DNA of 64,000 nucleotides from Marinobacter confluentis (GCF_004785685.1 NZ_SRPF01000001.1:1140264-1204263), one strand, 5' to 3'. Numbered from the stretch's first letter, positions 41,565 to 52,335 are shown. Notes: a model not told the origin generated them from the sequence alone. Made by a program: numbers and translations.

Positions 41565-44500
41565 TCAATCATAGACCAGTTCCACCGACTGGTCGCCCAC
41601 CAGATACTTCAACTCCAGCAACAGGTCGTCATCGGGCTGGACTCGCCAGGATTCACCAAGCTCGATTCGGGTGCTTGCGTCGCCGGTGCTGTATTCGATC
41701 CAGACCGGACTGCCCTCGCAACGGAAGGGCCGCAGTGTGGAATCCAGTTTGTCGAGCAGGCCGTTCTGTAACTGGTCGGCGTGAATGGCGAGTTTCAGTC
41801 CGCGGCTGAACTGCTGCCTGGCGGTACCAACGTCCATGACCGAACTGACTCGCATCTTCATCTGGCCGGAATAATCGTCGTGGCTGACCTGGCCTTCCAC
41901 CACAATGACCTGGTCCGACTGCAGCAGTTCACGGTGCTCGAAAAATGCCTCGGAGAATAGCGTGGCTTCTATTCGTGCGCTGCGGTCATCAAGGGTGATA
42001 AACGCCATGGTGGAGCCGGTGCGGGTTTTCATGGAACGCTGGGCCACCACAAGCCCGGCAACCCGTTGGGGCTGCCGCGACGGCTTGAGCTCGGAAATCG
42101 GCGATCTGACAAACCGGCGTACTTCCTTTTCATATTCGTCAAACGGATGCCCGGTGAGATACAGGCCGAGGGTATCCTTCTCACCCTTAAGGCGCTGTTT
42201 TTCCGGCCACTCCCGCACGCCGGCAACATCCGCGTAAGGATCTTCACCTTCGCCGCCGGCAAAAATATCGCCGAACATATCCGTCATGCCAACGGATTCA
42301 TTACGGGATTGCTGCCCGGCCTGCTGTATGGCCTTGTCGATGCTAGCCATCAGGTGTGCCCGGCCCGCGCCCAGCTTGTCCATGGCGCCGCAGCGGATCA
42401 GCGCTTCAAGCGCACGTTTGTTCACTTTTTTCAGGTCGACACGGCGGCAGAAATCAAACAGGTCCTGATAGGGCTCCCCGTTAGCGCGGCCTTCCACGAT
42501 GCTCTGGATCGGGCCCTCGCCAAGGCCCTTGATGGCTCCCAGGCCATAAACGATCTGGCCTTCATCATTAACGGTAAACGTGTATTCAGAACGGCTGACG
42601 TCCGGCACCAACAGATCCAGCCCCATGCTGCGGCACTCTTCAACCAGGGTCACGACCTTATCGGTGTTCTGCATATCCGCAGTCAGTACTGCGGCCATAA
42701 ATTCCGCCGGGTAATGGGCTTTCAGCCAGAGCGTCTGGTAGGACACCAGTGCATAGGCGGCCGAGTGCGATTTGTTGAAACCGTAGCCGGCAAACTTTTC
42801 CACCAGGTCGAAGATGTTTTCCGCCAGGGTTTTATCGATACCGTTGTCAGCACAACCGTCCAGGAAGAACTGCTTCTGTTTGGCCATTTCCTCGGGCTTT
42901 TTCTTACCCATGGCCCGGCGCAGCATGTCGGCGTTGCCCAGGGTGTAACCGGCCATCACCTGGGCGATCTGCATGACCTGCTCCTGGTAGAGGATAACCC
43001 CGTAGGTGGGCTCCAGAACCGGCTTCAGGCCATCGTACTGATAATCAGGATGCGGGAAAGACACCGGCTGGCGCCCGTGCTTCCGGTCGATAAAGTCATC
43101 CACCATGCCGGACTGCAAAGGGCCGGGGCGGAACAGGGCCACCAGGGCGATCATGTCTTCCAGGGAATCCGGCTGCAGGCGGCGGATCAGATCCTTCATG
43201 CCGCGGGATTCCAGCTGGAAAACCGCCGTGGTTTCCGCTTTTTTCAGCATGGTGAACGAAGGCACGTCGTCCAGCGGAATTTCGTTGATATCCAGCTCGG
43301 GCTCGCCGCGCTTTTCCCGGCGCGGATTAATCATCTTCAGAGCCCAGTCGATGATGGTCAGGGTCCGCAGGCCCAGGAAGTCGAACTTCACCAGGCCCGC
43401 ATCTTCCACATCGCCTTTGTCGAACTGGGTCACCAGGCTGCCGCCTTCGTCATCGCAATACAGCGGCGAGAAATCGGTAATCTTGGTGGGCGCAATCACC
43501 ACACCACCGGCGTGCTTACCGGCGTTCCGGCAGACACCTTCAAGTTTCAGGGCCATTTCCCAGATTTCCTGGGCTTCCTCATCGTTTTCCAGGAATTCGC
43601 CAAGCTGCGGTTCCTGCTCGATGGCTTTGACCAGCGTCATGCCCGGCTCGAAGGGAATCATCTTGGACAGCTTGTCCGCCAGCCCGTAGGACTTGCCCTG
43701 AACCCGGGCCACGTCCCGCACCACCGCTTTCGCGGCCATGGTGCCGAAGGTAATGATTTGGGACACCGCCTCACGGCCATATTTCTCTGCGACGTAGGCA
43801 ATCACCCGGTCGCGGCCTTCCATACAGAAGTCCACGTCAAAGTCGGGCATGGACACCCGCTCCGGGTTCAGGAAGCGCTCGAACAGCAGATCGTATTCCA
43901 ACGGGTCCAGATCCGTAATCAACTGGGCATAGGCCACCAGGGAGCCGGCACCGGAACCACGCCCGGGCCCTACGGGTACGCCGTTATTCTTGGCCCATTT
44001 GATGAAGTCCATCACGATCAGGAAATAGCCGGGGAATCCCATCTGGATGATGATATCCAGTTCGAAATTCAGACGGGTGTAGTAGGCCTCACGTTTCTGA
44101 TCGTATTCCGGGTCGTCCTTGCTCAGGGTTTTCGCCAGCCGCTCTTCCAGGCCGTCTTCCGAGACCTTGCGGAAATACTCATCCATGGTCATCCCTGCCG
44201 GGACCGGATACTCAGGCAGAAAGTATTCCCCCATTCGGACCTGAACGGAACAGCGGCGAGCGATTTCAACGGTATTCTGCACCGCTTCCGGGAGGTCCGA
44301 AAACAGCTCTATCATTTCCTCGGCGCTGCGCAGGTACTGCTGATCGCTGAAACGGCGATCCCGGCGTGGGTCGTCCAAGGTCCGGCTCTCGCCGATGCAG
44401 ACCCGGGCTTCGTGGGCTTCGAAGTCGTCTGCGTGCAGGAAGTGAACGTCATTGGTAGCCACCACCGGGCAGGACAGCTCCCCGGCCAGCTCGACGCTGG

Positions 44501-45047
44501 CGTGAAGACAGTCTTCGTCACCGGGGCGCCCGGTGCGTTGAAGCTCCAGATAGAACGAGCCCGGATACAGATTCATCCAGTACTCGGCCCGAGCTTTCGC
44601 CAGATCGATCTTGCCAGATAGCAGCGCCTTGCCCACATCGCCCATCTTGCCGCCAGACAGCGCAATCAGCCCTTCCCGACCGTCTTCCAGCCATTGTCGC
44701 TGGATAATGGGAATACCAAAACGCTGTCCCTCGGTATAACCCCGGGACACAATTTCGGTCAGGTTGAGGTAACCGTCCTTGTTGCGGGCCAGCAGAGTCA
44801 GGCGGAAGGGGTTTTCGGGCTCGTCCGGATTATCCACCCAGAGGTCTGCACCAATGATCGGTTTTACGCCAGCGCCCATGGCCGCCTTGTAAAAACGCAC
44901 CAGCGAACACATGTTGGACTGCTCGGTCAGCCCCACGGCCGGCATGCCAAGCTCAGCCGCGCGTTCAATCAGCGGTTTGACCCGGACCAGGCCATCCACC
45001 ATGGAATATTCAGAATGAACGCGTAGATGAACAAAAGTGTCTGACAT
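41565..45047 (-). CDS. dnaE: DNA polymerase III subunit alpha
   Basis: A 1160-residue replicative polymerase, as long as the E. coli enzyme. The N-terminal PHP domain starts [43 protein letters not shown] and [16 protein letters not shown] (near residue 400) contain two catalytic aspartates. The tandem helix-hairpin-helix region and an OB fold ([23 protein letters not shown], near residue 1000) follow toward the C-terminus. A thioredoxin-like gene ends 54 bp upstream and accA lies downstream. A very long open frame on the opposite strand (42066-44621) is a compositional shadow. Confidence 0.97.
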   Translation of the reverse strand: MSDTFVHLRVHSEYSMVDGLVRVKPLIERAAELGMPAVGLTEQSNMCSLVRFYKAAMGAGVKPIIGADLWVDNPDEPENPFRLTLLARNKDGYLNLTEIVSRGYTEGQRFGIPIIQRQWLEDGREGLIALSGGKMGDVGKALLSGKIDLAKARAEYWMNLYPGSFYLELQRTGRPGDEDCLHASVELAGELSCPVVATNDVHFLHADDFEAHEARVCIGESRTLDDPRRDRRFSDQQYLRSAEEMIELFSDLPEAVQNTVEIARRCSVQVRMGEYFLPEYPVPAGMTMDEYFRKVSEDGLEERLAKTLSKDDPEYDQKREAYYTRLNFELDIIIQMGFPGYFLIVMDFIKWAKNNGVPVGPGRGSGAGSLVAYAQLITDLDPLEYDLLFERFLNPERVSMPDFDVDFCMEGRDRVIAYVAEKYGREAVSQIITFGTMAAKAVVRDVARVQGKSYGLADKLSKMIPFEPGMTLVKAIEQEPQLGEFLENDEEAQEIWEMALKLEGVCRNAGKHAGGVVIAPTKITDFSPLYCDDEGGSLVTQFDKGDVEDAGLVKFDFLGLRTLTIIDWALKMINPRREKRGEPELDINEIPLDDVPSFTMLKKAETTAVFQLESRGMKDLIRRLQPDSLEDMIALVALFRPGPLQSGMVDDFIDRKHGRQPVSFPHPDYQYDGLKPVLEPTYGVILYQEQVMQIAQVMAGYTLGNADMLRRAMGKKKPEEMAKQKQFFLDGCADNGIDKTLAENIFDLVEKFAGYGFNKSHSAAYALVSYQTLWLKAHYPAEFMAAVLTADMQNTDKVVTLVEECRSMGLDLLVPDVSRSEYTFTVNDEGQIVYGLGAIKGLGEGPIQSIVEGRANGEPYQDLFDFCRRVDLKKVNKRALEALIRCGAMDKLGAGRAHLMASIDKAIQQAGQQSRNESVGMTDMFGDIFAGGEGEDPYADVAGVREWPEKQRLKGEKDTLGLYLTGHPFDEYEKEVRRFVRSPISELKPSRQPQRVAGLVVAQRSMKTRTGSTMAFITLDDRSARIEATLFSEAFFEHRELLQSDQVIVVEGQVSHDDYSGQMKMRVSSVMDVGTARQQFSRGLKLAIHADQLQNGLLDKLDSTLRPFRCEGSPVWIEYSTGDASTRIELGESWRVQPDDDLLLELKYLVGDQSVELVYD

Positions 45048-45101
45048 GGGTCTGGGATCTTCCTGGGTGTAGTGCTGGTTCCGGGTTATTCGTTAACCGG
45101 A

Positions 45102-45554
45102 TTACTCATTGATCAGCGCAGTAATATCTTCTTTGGTCTGAGGGCCAAAGCGGGTTTCTTTCAGGTTGCCATCGGGATCCACCACAAATGTGGCGGGCAA
45201 ACCGACCGGTGTCTGCCAACCCAGCGCCGGGCCCGGGTCTTCTCCCAGCATGCCATATTCGATGCCCATTCTCCGGCCCAGATCCAATAATGACTGACCT
45301 TTAACATCGTCAAAATTAACACCCAGCACCACTACAGAGCCAGACCGGTCCAGGTCATTCAGCTCCGGAATTTCCTCCAGGCAGGGCTTGCACCATTCTG
45401 CCCAGTAGTTCACCAGAACCCAATGACCACGCAGACTTTCCCATTCCAGCTCGGTACCGTCCGCCTGCTCAAATGCCTGTTTTTGGCAGCCCGCCAGCAA
45501 AAGTAGAACCAGCAGCCCCGCAAGGCCGTAACATCTGGTGAAATGGTGCTGCAA
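45102..45554 (-). CDS. TlpA-like thioredoxin-fold lipoprotein
   Basis: A protein of about 150 residues with a lipoprotein signal peptide (LVLLLLAGCQKQ, lipid Cys near residue 22) and a thioredoxin fold. The redox site is WCKPC in NYWAEWCKPCLEEIPEL. VVVLGVNFDDVKGQSLLDLG and GLPATFVVDPDGNL (cis-Pro loop) fit TlpA/ResA reductases acting outside the cytoplasmic membrane. The open frame extends 37 codons further, but TTG at 45554 has a perfect AGGAGG six bases upstream and starts a proper signal peptide. That site lies within a 10-bp palindrome. Divergent from wrbA. Confidence 0.85.
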   Translation of the reverse strand: MQHHFTRCYGLAGLLVLLLLAGCQKQAFEQADGTELEWESLRGHWVLVNYWAEWCKPCLEEIPELNDLDRSGSVVVLGVNFDDVKGQSLLDLGRRMGIEYGMLGEDPGPALGWQTPVGLPATFVVDPDGNLKETRFGPQTKEDITALINE

Positions 45555-45642
45555 AGAGGATCCTCCTGTTAGACTACCGCGCCTGCGGGTTCTCTTTGCC
45601 CGGTTCGCTTCATCTGCGTCGGGCGTGGGGCCGGAACCATGA

Positions 45643-46293
<651 letters not shown>

Positions 46294-46323
46294 CATTCAC
46301 CAGACCGACAACGGTAACCGAGA

Positions 46324-46692
46324 ATGCTCCATAACCCGAAAGCGAAAATTACGGCCAGACTGATTATTGCACTCTACGTGATGACTCTCGCAGCACTGGC
46401 CATCACTACCTTTTATCCGGTACAGGTCGAAGACGTTTCTGTTGCCCTCATCCTCAGCGTTAAGCTGATTCCCCTGCTGTTGTTTGCAGTGCCGGTCTTT
46501 CGGGCGCACAACCGCGGCATTATCTGGATGAGTTTCGTGGTGATTTTCTATTTTACCCAGTACGTGGTCTCAGCCTGGCTCAGCGAAGGCGCCGCCGTGC
46601 CGGTCGCCATTGCCATACTGACCTTCCTGCTGTTCACTGTATCGATGTTTCACCTGAAGCTGAACCGTATTTCCGCTGAAGACGCCACCTGA
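46324..46692 (+). CDS. DUF2069 membrane protein
   Basis: A 122-residue protein with four hydrophobic segments (about residues 11-28, 39-57, 66-84 and 91-110) and the short loop RAHNRGIIWMSFVVIFYF typical of DUF2069. The function is unknown. It is 30 bp downstream of wrbA and 13 bp upstream of the GspE-type gene, so all three may be one transcript. Confidence 0.78.
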   Translation: MLHNPKAKITARLIIALYVMTLAALAITTFYPVQVEDVSVALILSVKLIPLLLFAVPVFRAHNRGIIWMSFVVIFYFTQYVVSAWLSEGAAVPVAIAILTFLLFTVSMFHLKLNRISAEDAT

Positions 46693-46705
46693 AAGGAACG
46701 GATTG

Positions 46706-48508
46706 ATGGCTGATCAGACCTTTCCACCGGCGCCGCATCGGAGCACCCTGACTCTGAGGGACTTATGCACGGCGCTGGTCGCTAGCAAAGAGATCACCCA
46801 GGAAGACGGTGACAGAGTAATGTCAGCGAACATTGGTGCTGGCAGTGACACCGGTCACCCTGCCAGCCGAAAACATCCGCTGGAGCTGATTGCCAAGGCC
46901 GGGCTGCAAAGCCTTCAGAGCGGGCGCACCCTGGACCTGGACACACTCAGCCAGTGGCTTGCGAAGTGGGCCGACCAGACCTACTACCACATCGACCCCC
47001 TCAAGATTGACACCCCCGCTATCGCCCAGGTGATGTCCTATGCCTTTGCCCAGCGCCACGGCATTCTGGCGGTGGAGATTGGTCGGGACGAGGTATTGAT
47101 TGCCAGCGCAGAACCTTTCAAGAGCGACTGGGAAGCCAACCTCAGACAGGCGGTACAGAAAGACATCAGGCGCGTGGTTGCCAATCCGGAGGACATTCGC
47201 CGGTATACCGTCGAGTTCTATCAACTGGCGAACTCGGTCAGCAAGGCCAGCGGCAACCGTGGCGGCGCCGCTGCCGGCTCCCAGAACTTTGAACAGCTGC
47301 TGGACCTGGGCGCCAACCAGAACCCGGATGCCAATGACCAGCACGTGGTCAAGATTGTGGACTGGCTATTGCAGTATGCTTTTGATCAGCGGGCCTCTGA
47401 CATCCACATAGAGCCCCGGCGCACCGTGACCCAGGTGCGCTTCCGGATCGACGGTGTACTGCATAATGTGTATGAATTCCCGGAACAGGTAGGCGTTGCC
47501 GTAACCAGTCGCCTGAAAATCCTGGGCCGGCTGAACGTCGCGGAAAAACGCCGCCCCCAGGATGGCCGTATCAAGACCCGAAAACCGGATAACAGTGAAG
47601 TGGAGCTGCGACTGGCCACCATGCCCACAGCCTTTGGCGAAAAGATGGTGATGCGGATCTTCGATCCGGAAGTGCTGCTGAAATCTTTCGCCCAGCTGGG
47701 TTTTTCCGCCGAAGACCGGGAGAAATGGCAGGCCATTACCGGTCGCCCTCACGGCATCGTTCTGGTGACCGGCCCGACCGGCTCCGGCAAAACCACCACG
47801 CTTTATTCCACGTTGAAACAACTGGCGACCCAGGAAGTGAACCTGTGCACCATCGAAGACCCGATCGAGATGGTGGAGCCCGCATTCAACCAGATGCAGG
47901 TGCAGGCCAACATTGATCTGACCTTTGCCTCTGGCGTGCGCGCGCTGATGCGCCAGGACCCGGACATCATCATGATTGGCGAAATCCGTGACCTGGAAAC
48001 CGCCGAGATGGCGGTTCAGGCAGCCCTGACCGGCCACCTGGTGTTGTCCACCCTGCACACAAACGATGCCCCCAGCGCGATCACCCGCCTGATGGAGCTG
48101 GGCATCCCGCCGTACCTGATCCGGGCGACGGTGTTGGGCGTGATGGCCCAGCGCCTGGCCCGGACCCTGTGCCCCCATTGCAAGGCACCGGGTGAAGTAG
48201 ACCCCCAGGCCTGGCAGGCGCTGACCCGGCCCTGGAAGGCTACCCTGCCAAAACAGATTTACCATCCGGTGGGCTGCCTCGAATGCCGGAACACCGGCTA
48301 TTTCGGCCGCGAGGGTGTCTACGAGATCATGACACTCAGCGACGGACTGATCAGCAAAATCAACGATCAGTGCGAGCTGGAACAGATTCGGATGGTTGCC
48401 TACAAGGAAGGCATGAAGTCACTGCGACTGAGCGGCGCCCAGAAAGTCGCCGCCGGCGAAACGACCGTGGAAGAAATACTGCGGGTTACGCCAGAAAGCC
48501 AGCGTTAG
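46706..48508 (+). CDS. GspE/PulE-family secretion or pilus assembly ATPase (orphan)
   Basis: A 600-residue hexameric ATPase of the type II secretion/type IV pilus class. An N-terminal MshEN/GspE-N-like region covers about residues 1-170. VTGPTGSGKTTTLYSTLK (Walker A, near 356), LCTIEDPIEMVEPAFNQMQV (Asp box), LMRQDPDIIMIGEIRD (Walker B) and TGHLVLSTLHTND (His box) are all intact. Near residue 490, CPHC followed by CLEC forms the four-cysteine zinc site. No inner-membrane partner (GspF/PilC), pilin or secretin gene is adjacent. The ATG at 46706 follows AAAGGAACG. Its system must be encoded elsewhere. Confidence 0.88.
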   Translation: MADQTFPPAPHRSTLTLRDLCTALVASKEITQEDGDRVMSANIGAGSDTGHPASRKHPLELIAKAGLQSLQSGRTLDLDTLSQWLAKWADQTYYHIDPLKIDTPAIAQVMSYAFAQRHGILAVEIGRDEVLIASAEPFKSDWEANLRQAVQKDIRRVVANPEDIRRYTVEFYQLANSVSKASGNRGGAAAGSQNFEQLLDLGANQNPDANDQHVVKIVDWLLQYAFDQRASDIHIEPRRTVTQVRFRIDGVLHNVYEFPEQVGVAVTSRLKILGRLNVAEKRRPQDGRIKTRKPDNSEVELRLATMPTAFGEKMVMRIFDPEVLLKSFAQLGFSAEDREKWQAITGRPHGIVLVTGPTGSGKTTTLYSTLKQLATQEVNLCTIEDPIEMVEPAFNQMQVQANIDLTFASGVRALMRQDPDIIMIGEIRDLETAEMAVQAALTGHLVLSTLHTNDAPSAITRLMELGIPPYLIRATVLGVMAQRLARTLCPHCKAPGEVDPQAWQALTRPWKATLPKQIYHPVGCLECRNTGYFGREGVYEIMTLSDGLISKINDQCELEQIRMVAYKEGMKSLRLSGAQKVAAGETTVEEILRVTPESQR

Positions 48509-48530
48509 CCCTGAGGTAGTCTGAAAAGGC

Positions 48531-49577
48531 TCACGCCTGGGGCCTGAGCCCGCACTGCTCCAACAACGTCTGCCAAAGGCGGGTGTGCTCGGTCATCGCC
48601 CCATCAAGCCTGCCCCAGAGCGAATGACTGCCGTTGTCTGCGAGATGATATTGGTACCATTGCTCGAACTCGGAGGGCATGACGTCATCCTGCATGGCCG
48701 CCAGCCGCTCAAGCGGCTCGATCAGCTGGCGTTTGGCCTGGCGAACATCGCTCATGTAAGGCTGAATTTTCTCGATATAAACGCTGAAAAACATATTCTG
48801 GACGATATCCGACTGATTGTTGGGTTTGCCGTCCAGACACAGTGGCCGTCCATCAATTCTCTGCTCCAGCAAAGCCGATGAATCTTCCAGGCGCGCAACC
48901 AGCAGGCGGGCGCTGTTGATCAACTGCCCCGCACGATATTCCGCCTGCCATCGCTGCTGAACCGGGCCAACAAAATCTAGCGACGGACTGAGGTCACCAT
49001 TCAACAATTGTTCTGCCGTTTCATTAAGTTGGCTGGCATCACGGGCAAGGTCAGACACCGGATTGCCATCTGGCGCTACCGGATAATCCCCTTTTGCCAG
49101 GGTAAAAAGGGTTTCCATTTCTTCCACGCCCCAGGTCGCATTCCACAGCACAACCGGCAGGGTTTCCTTTTTGCTGGCAATGGCTTCTTCCAGGGATTCC
49201 TTGACACCTTCACGGGAAATATCCGGCAGGCACTCTGCGCCCGCCTCGATAAAGCGAAGCTCGTAACGCAGGCGATTCAGGGGCTGCATGACCTTGCCCA
49301 TCACCGAGTTCTTCTCGCCAATAACGTACTGAAGCTCGCAGCCGTACAGGGATAGAAAGTCCAGCATGCCCATATCAAGTTCCGGCATCGGCAATTGTCG
49401 GTCACGACGACGGGGCAGATTCGAGGCAGGTGGGAGCTCAGAAAGCTCCGGCTCCAGTTCAAGCACCCGTGCAACGCGCTCGACATACTCATCCATCATC
49501 GGCTCGGCACTGGAGAAAGGGTTGCATCCGGTCAGCAACAACCCAACGAGCAGCAACGGCAGCAAACGGGCGGCCAT
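48531..49577 (-). CDS. DUF3080 lipoprotein
   Basis: A 348-residue envelope protein with a lipoprotein signal peptide (LLPLLLVGLLLTGCNP; lipid Cys near residue 18). The mature part, including YVERVARVLELEP, LGMLDFLSLYGCELQYVIGEKN-like sequence and LNRLRYELRFIEAGAECL, matches the DUF3080 family of Gammaproteobacteria, whose function is unknown. The ATG at 49577 follows the mtnC stop by 7 bp. It is therefore probably the last gene of the mtnB-mtnD-mtnC transcript. Confidence 0.78.
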   Translation of the reverse strand: MAARLLPLLLVGLLLTGCNPFSSAEPMMDEYVERVARVLELEPELSELPPASNLPRRRDRQLPMPELDMGMLDFLSLYGCELQYVIGEKNSVMGKVMQPLNRLRYELRFIEAGAECLPDISREGVKESLEEAIASKKETLPVVLWNATWGVEEMETLFTLAKGDYPVAPDGNPVSDLARDASQLNETAEQLLNGDLSPSLDFVGPVQQRWQAEYRAGQLINSARLLVARLEDSSALLEQRIDGRPLCLDGKPNNQSDIVQNMFFSVYIEKIQPYMSDVRQAKRQLIEPLERLAAMQDDVMPSEFEQWYQYHLADNGSHSLWGRLDGAMTEHTRLWQTLLEQCGLRPQA

Positions 49578-49584
49578 GCCCGGC

Positions 49585-50277
49585 TCAACGCGCCCGAAGC
49601 AATGCATCAACTTCGGCAAAATCCGCAGCCACCGGACGGCTGGAATCCGGTTTCTTGCCCTCCCGAACCAGCCATACGGTTTTCATGCCAACGGACTCAG
49701 CGGCTTCAAGCTCTGCTTCCACATCGGACAGAAACAACACGGTTTCAGCTTCAACGCCCAGCTCACCCAGAATGGTTCGATAGGCTTCCGGCTGTTTTTT
49801 ACCACCGACACGGGTATCGAAGTAGCCGGAAAAGAAGGGCGTCAGATCACCTGCGTCACTGAAACCAAAGATCAGCTTCTGGGCCTTCACCGAACCTGAA
49901 GAATAGACAAACAGGCGCAAACCGCGATCATGCCAGCGCTGAAGATAGTCGGCGGCGTCGGCGTATACATGACCGTGAAAGGCACCTTCCTGGTAACCCT
50001 GCTGCCAGAGCATGCCCTGCAGGGCCTTCAACGAGGTTTCCTTGCGATCTTCCTGAATCCACTTCAGTAACACCTCGATCAGGGCATCAATATCGCTGCG
50101 GTCAGTACCTGACACTTCTGCTACTGCGTCCAGCTGTGCGGAAATCTCCGGGGTGCTCTGATGCCCCTCACGGACAAACTCTGCCATGTGCTCGGCGGCA
50201 TAGGGAAACAGCACCTCGTGGACAAAAGAGATGGAACTTGTAGTGCCTTCAATGTCCGTCAATATGATTCGAATCAT
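49585..50277 (-). CDS. mtnC: Acireductone synthase (enolase-phosphatase E1)
   Basis: A 230-residue HAD-family enzyme of methionine salvage that enolises and dephosphorylates diketo-methylthiopentyl phosphate. ILTDIEGTTSSISFVHEVLF has the catalytic DIEGTT motif. LFVYSSGSVKAQKLIFGFSD, and KKQPEAYRTIL followed by VLFLSDVEAELEAA, complete the HAD motifs. It overlaps mtnD by 4 bp. Confidence 0.95.
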   Translation of the reverse strand: MIRIILTDIEGTTSSISFVHEVLFPYAAEHMAEFVREGHQSTPEISAQLDAVAEVSGTDRSDIDALIEVLLKWIQEDRKETSLKALQGMLWQQGYQEGAFHGHVYADAADYLQRWHDRGLRLFVYSSGSVKAQKLIFGFSDAGDLTPFFSGYFDTRVGGKKQPEAYRTILGELGVEAETVLFLSDVEAELEAAESVGMKTVWLVREGKKPDSSRPVAADFAEVDALLRAR

Positions 50278-50834
50278 GCGGTGGCCTGCGCCAGGGATTC
50301 GTAGCGTGGCAGTCTGCTGGCGATATCCTCGCCGGTGAAATCAGCTACCCAGCCTTCCTGATTCGTGAACAGGCGGATACAGGTAAACTCAGGTTCAGGC
50401 CCCATATCAAACCAGTGGCGGGTTCCGTGGGGTACACTGATCAGGTCATTCTTCTGACACATCACGGCATATACCTGGTCCCCGAGATGCAGATAAAACA
50501 GCCCCTGGCCACGAACGAAGAAACGGATTTCATCCTCGCTATGAACATGCTCGTCAATAAACTTATTACGGAAGGCGTCTTTCTGGGGGTTGTCCGGGTT
50601 GAGGCTGATCACGTCCTGGGTCCTGAACCCACACTGCGCTTTTAACGCCTCGATTTCATCCGCATAAGCCTCCAGAATCGTCTCCTGGGATGCATCAGCG
50701 GGCAGGTCCTTGGTGGGCCAGCGCTCGAAACGGATACCGCGATCTGCCAGAAGATTGGCAATTTTTCCTGCATCTTCAGTCACTACACGGGGTGTTTCCG
50801 GTTCAGTCTGATCAAAAATGCTCAAGGTTGTCAT
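50274..50834 (-). CDS. mtnD: Acireductone dioxygenase
   Basis: A 186-residue cupin enzyme that oxidises acireductone to the keto acid precursor of methionine (with iron) or to an off-pathway product (with nickel). HVHSEDEIRFFVRGQGLFYL carries two metal His and the Glu, and SVPHGTRHWFDMG the third His. The N-terminus SIFDQTEPETPRVV is family-like. It overlaps mtnB and mtnC by 4 bp each, forming a tightly coupled trio. Confidence 0.95.
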   Translation of the reverse strand: MTTLSIFDQTEPETPRVVTEDAGKIANLLADRGIRFERWPTKDLPADASQETILEAYADEIEALKAQCGFRTQDVISLNPDNPQKDAFRNKFIDEHVHSEDEIRFFVRGQGLFYLHLGDQVYAVMCQKNDLISVPHGTRHWFDMGPEPEFTCIRLFTNQEGWVADFTGEDIASRLPRYESLAQATA

Positions 50835-51457
50835 GGTCGAACCCTCATGGTTTCCAGTTCACATTCAAAAAGGAATTCAAACGCCTCAACGTGACGCAGG
50901 CAATCCTCCATGGTTCTGCCCCAGGTATACAGGCCATGGCCCCGAATCAGGTAACCCGGCTGGTCCGGGTTGTCACGAAACCAGGCGGCGGTTCTTTGCG
51001 CCAACGAATCGATATTCTGAGTATTGTCGAATACCGGCACCGTCAGTGCAGTCTCATGCGAATCGATGCCCGTGAACGCCTTCTGCAGTTCATACCCTTC
51101 CAGAACCAGAGGCTGGTCAGCAGCACAGAGCCTGCTCAGCACCGTGGCTTTCACCGAGTGGGTATGAAGCACTGCGCCAACGTCAGGAAATACCTGATAC
51201 AACACCGTATGAAGCCGGGTTTCCGCTGACGACCGCGCCCGGCTCTGCACCGGGCGCCCCTGCAGATCCACCACCATGACATCGCCGGCAGCCAACTGGC
51301 CCTTGTGCCTTCCAGACACGGTGATGGCAATATGGTCGTCATCAATTCGCGCCGAATAATTGCTGCTGGTGGCCGGCGACCAGCCCCTTTCATAGAGAAA
51401 CTGGCCCGCCTCAATAATAGAGCGGGCAGCGCCCGCATAACGAATCACATCAAACAC
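50831..51457 (-). CDS. mtnB: Methylthioribulose-1-phosphate dehydratase
   Basis: A 208-residue class II aldolase-fold zinc enzyme of methionine salvage. GWSPATSSNYSARIDDDHIAI, VLHTHSVKATVLSRL (zinc His pair) and YLIRGHGLYTWGRTMEDCLRHVE (third His) are clear. The start is GTG with GAGGAAG upstream. The pathway's isomerase gene mtnA is not in the window. A small lipoprotein gene ends 30 bp upstream on the same strand. Confidence 0.94.
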   Translation of the reverse strand: MFDVIRYAGAARSIIEAGQFLYERGWSPATSSNYSARIDDDHIAITVSGRHKGQLAAGDVMVVDLQGRPVQSRARSSAETRLHTVLYQVFPDVGAVLHTHSVKATVLSRLCAADQPLVLEGYELQKAFTGIDSHETALTVPVFDNTQNIDSLAQRTAAWFRDNPDQPGYLIRGHGLYTWGRTMEDCLRHVEAFEFLFECELETMRVRP

Positions 51458-51487
51458 GCATTCTTCCTCGGCGTTACTCCCCGGTTT

Positions 51488-51679
51488 TTATTTGATCACC
51501 GGCTCGTCGTTCTGGTCATTCCAGATCTTCCGCTCACCGGTGTCGATTTTTCCACCGGAGTCCCAGACTTCACGGTCCTGGGTGGCCTCTTCCACTTTGC
51601 CATTGTCATTCCAGATCACGCGGTCTTTACAGCCCGCCAGCGCGATGATGGCAAACACTACCAGGATAAATTGTTTCAT
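51488..51679 (-). CDS. Small lipoprotein with three W-containing repeats
   Basis: A 63-residue protein with a lipoprotein signal peptide (KQFILVVFAIIALAGCKD; lipid Cys near residue 17). The mature 47 residues contain three related units, RVIWNDNGKVEE, REVWDSGGKID and RKIWNDQNDEP, spaced about 15 residues apart. This suggests a small internally repeated beta structure. No family is recognised. The ATG at 51679 has TCTGGAGAAACCC upstream. It lies 30 bp before mtnB, so it may lead the methionine-salvage transcript, although a functional link is not evident. Confidence 0.75.
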   Translation of the reverse strand: MKQFILVVFAIIALAGCKDRVIWNDNGKVEEATQDREVWDSGGKIDTGERKIWNDQNDEPVIK

Positions 51680-51753
51680 GGGTTTCTCCAGAGTCTGCTG
51701 TGGTGTGTGAGTCATGTCAGACGTGAGCTGAACGGGAACAGGTCTACCCGGAT

Positions 51754-52335
51754 TTAACGCCTGCCATGTATTTCGCGATTCCGCTGTTTGTCGAGATCAC
51801 CCTTGCGCACCATCACGTAGGCCGCTCCAGTACCACCATGATGCTTCTGGGCAGAATGAAATGCCAGTACGTCGTCCAGTTCTGGCAGCCACTTCGCCAG
51901 GTAGCTTTTCAACTGGGCAATACCATCCGGGTTACGCTCGCCCTTGCCATGCAGAACAATGACCGTTCGAAGGCCATAGCGTACGCAGTCTTTCACAAAC
52001 CCGAACACTTCCCGCCGCGCCTGCTCTACGGTCATGCGATGAAGGTCAAGCCGCGCTTCTATGGGGTATTGGCCAAGCCTCAGCTTTTTAAATACACCAT
52101 GCTGAACGCCGGGTCGCTGCCAACTGAGAACGTCATGGGCCGTCAGTGGCTCAACGATATCAGCCGTCAGCGGGTTACGGTCCACCAGTGGCTGGTCCAC
52201 AGCTGCCCGCTGGCGCTCCAGGTGACCTGGGGTCAGCTCCTTAGGTGCTTTGACGTCGGCTTTGTTGGGCTTGCGGATGCGGCGAACGTCCTGCATCTCC
52301 TCAAGGAAACTCAGCCTTTCATCTCTGGTCGTCAT
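51754..52335 (-). CDS. Smr-domain protein
   Basis: A 193-residue protein whose C-terminal half is an Smr domain: RLDLHRMTVEQARREVFGFV, VIVLHGKGERNPDG and HGGTGAAYVMVRKG. The N-terminal half is a charged helical extension as in SmrA/SmrB-type proteins of Gammaproteobacteria. Smr domains act as DNA- or mRNA-cleaving nucleases; SmrB rescues collided ribosomes in E. coli. The LDLH and HGKG motifs needed for activity are intact. Which paralogue this is cannot be decided. Divergent from the cNMP/CBS gene. Confidence 0.88.
   Translation of the reverse strand: MTTRDERLSFLEEMQDVRRIRKPNKADVKAPKELTPGHLERQRAAVDQPLVDRNPLTADIVEPLTAHDVLSWQRPGVQHGVFKKLRLGQYPIEARLDLHRMTVEQARREVFGFVKDCVRYGLRTVIVLHGKGERNPDGIAQLKSYLAKWLPELDDVLAFHSAQKHHGGTGAAYVMVRKGDLDKQRNREIHGRR

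Noticed and set aside
42066..44621. 851-codon open frame on the + strand inside dnaE
   Set aside because: It is antisense to a complete, unmistakable DNA polymerase III alpha gene. Its sequence shows no domain and is rich in residues expected from reverse-complement GC-biased codons.
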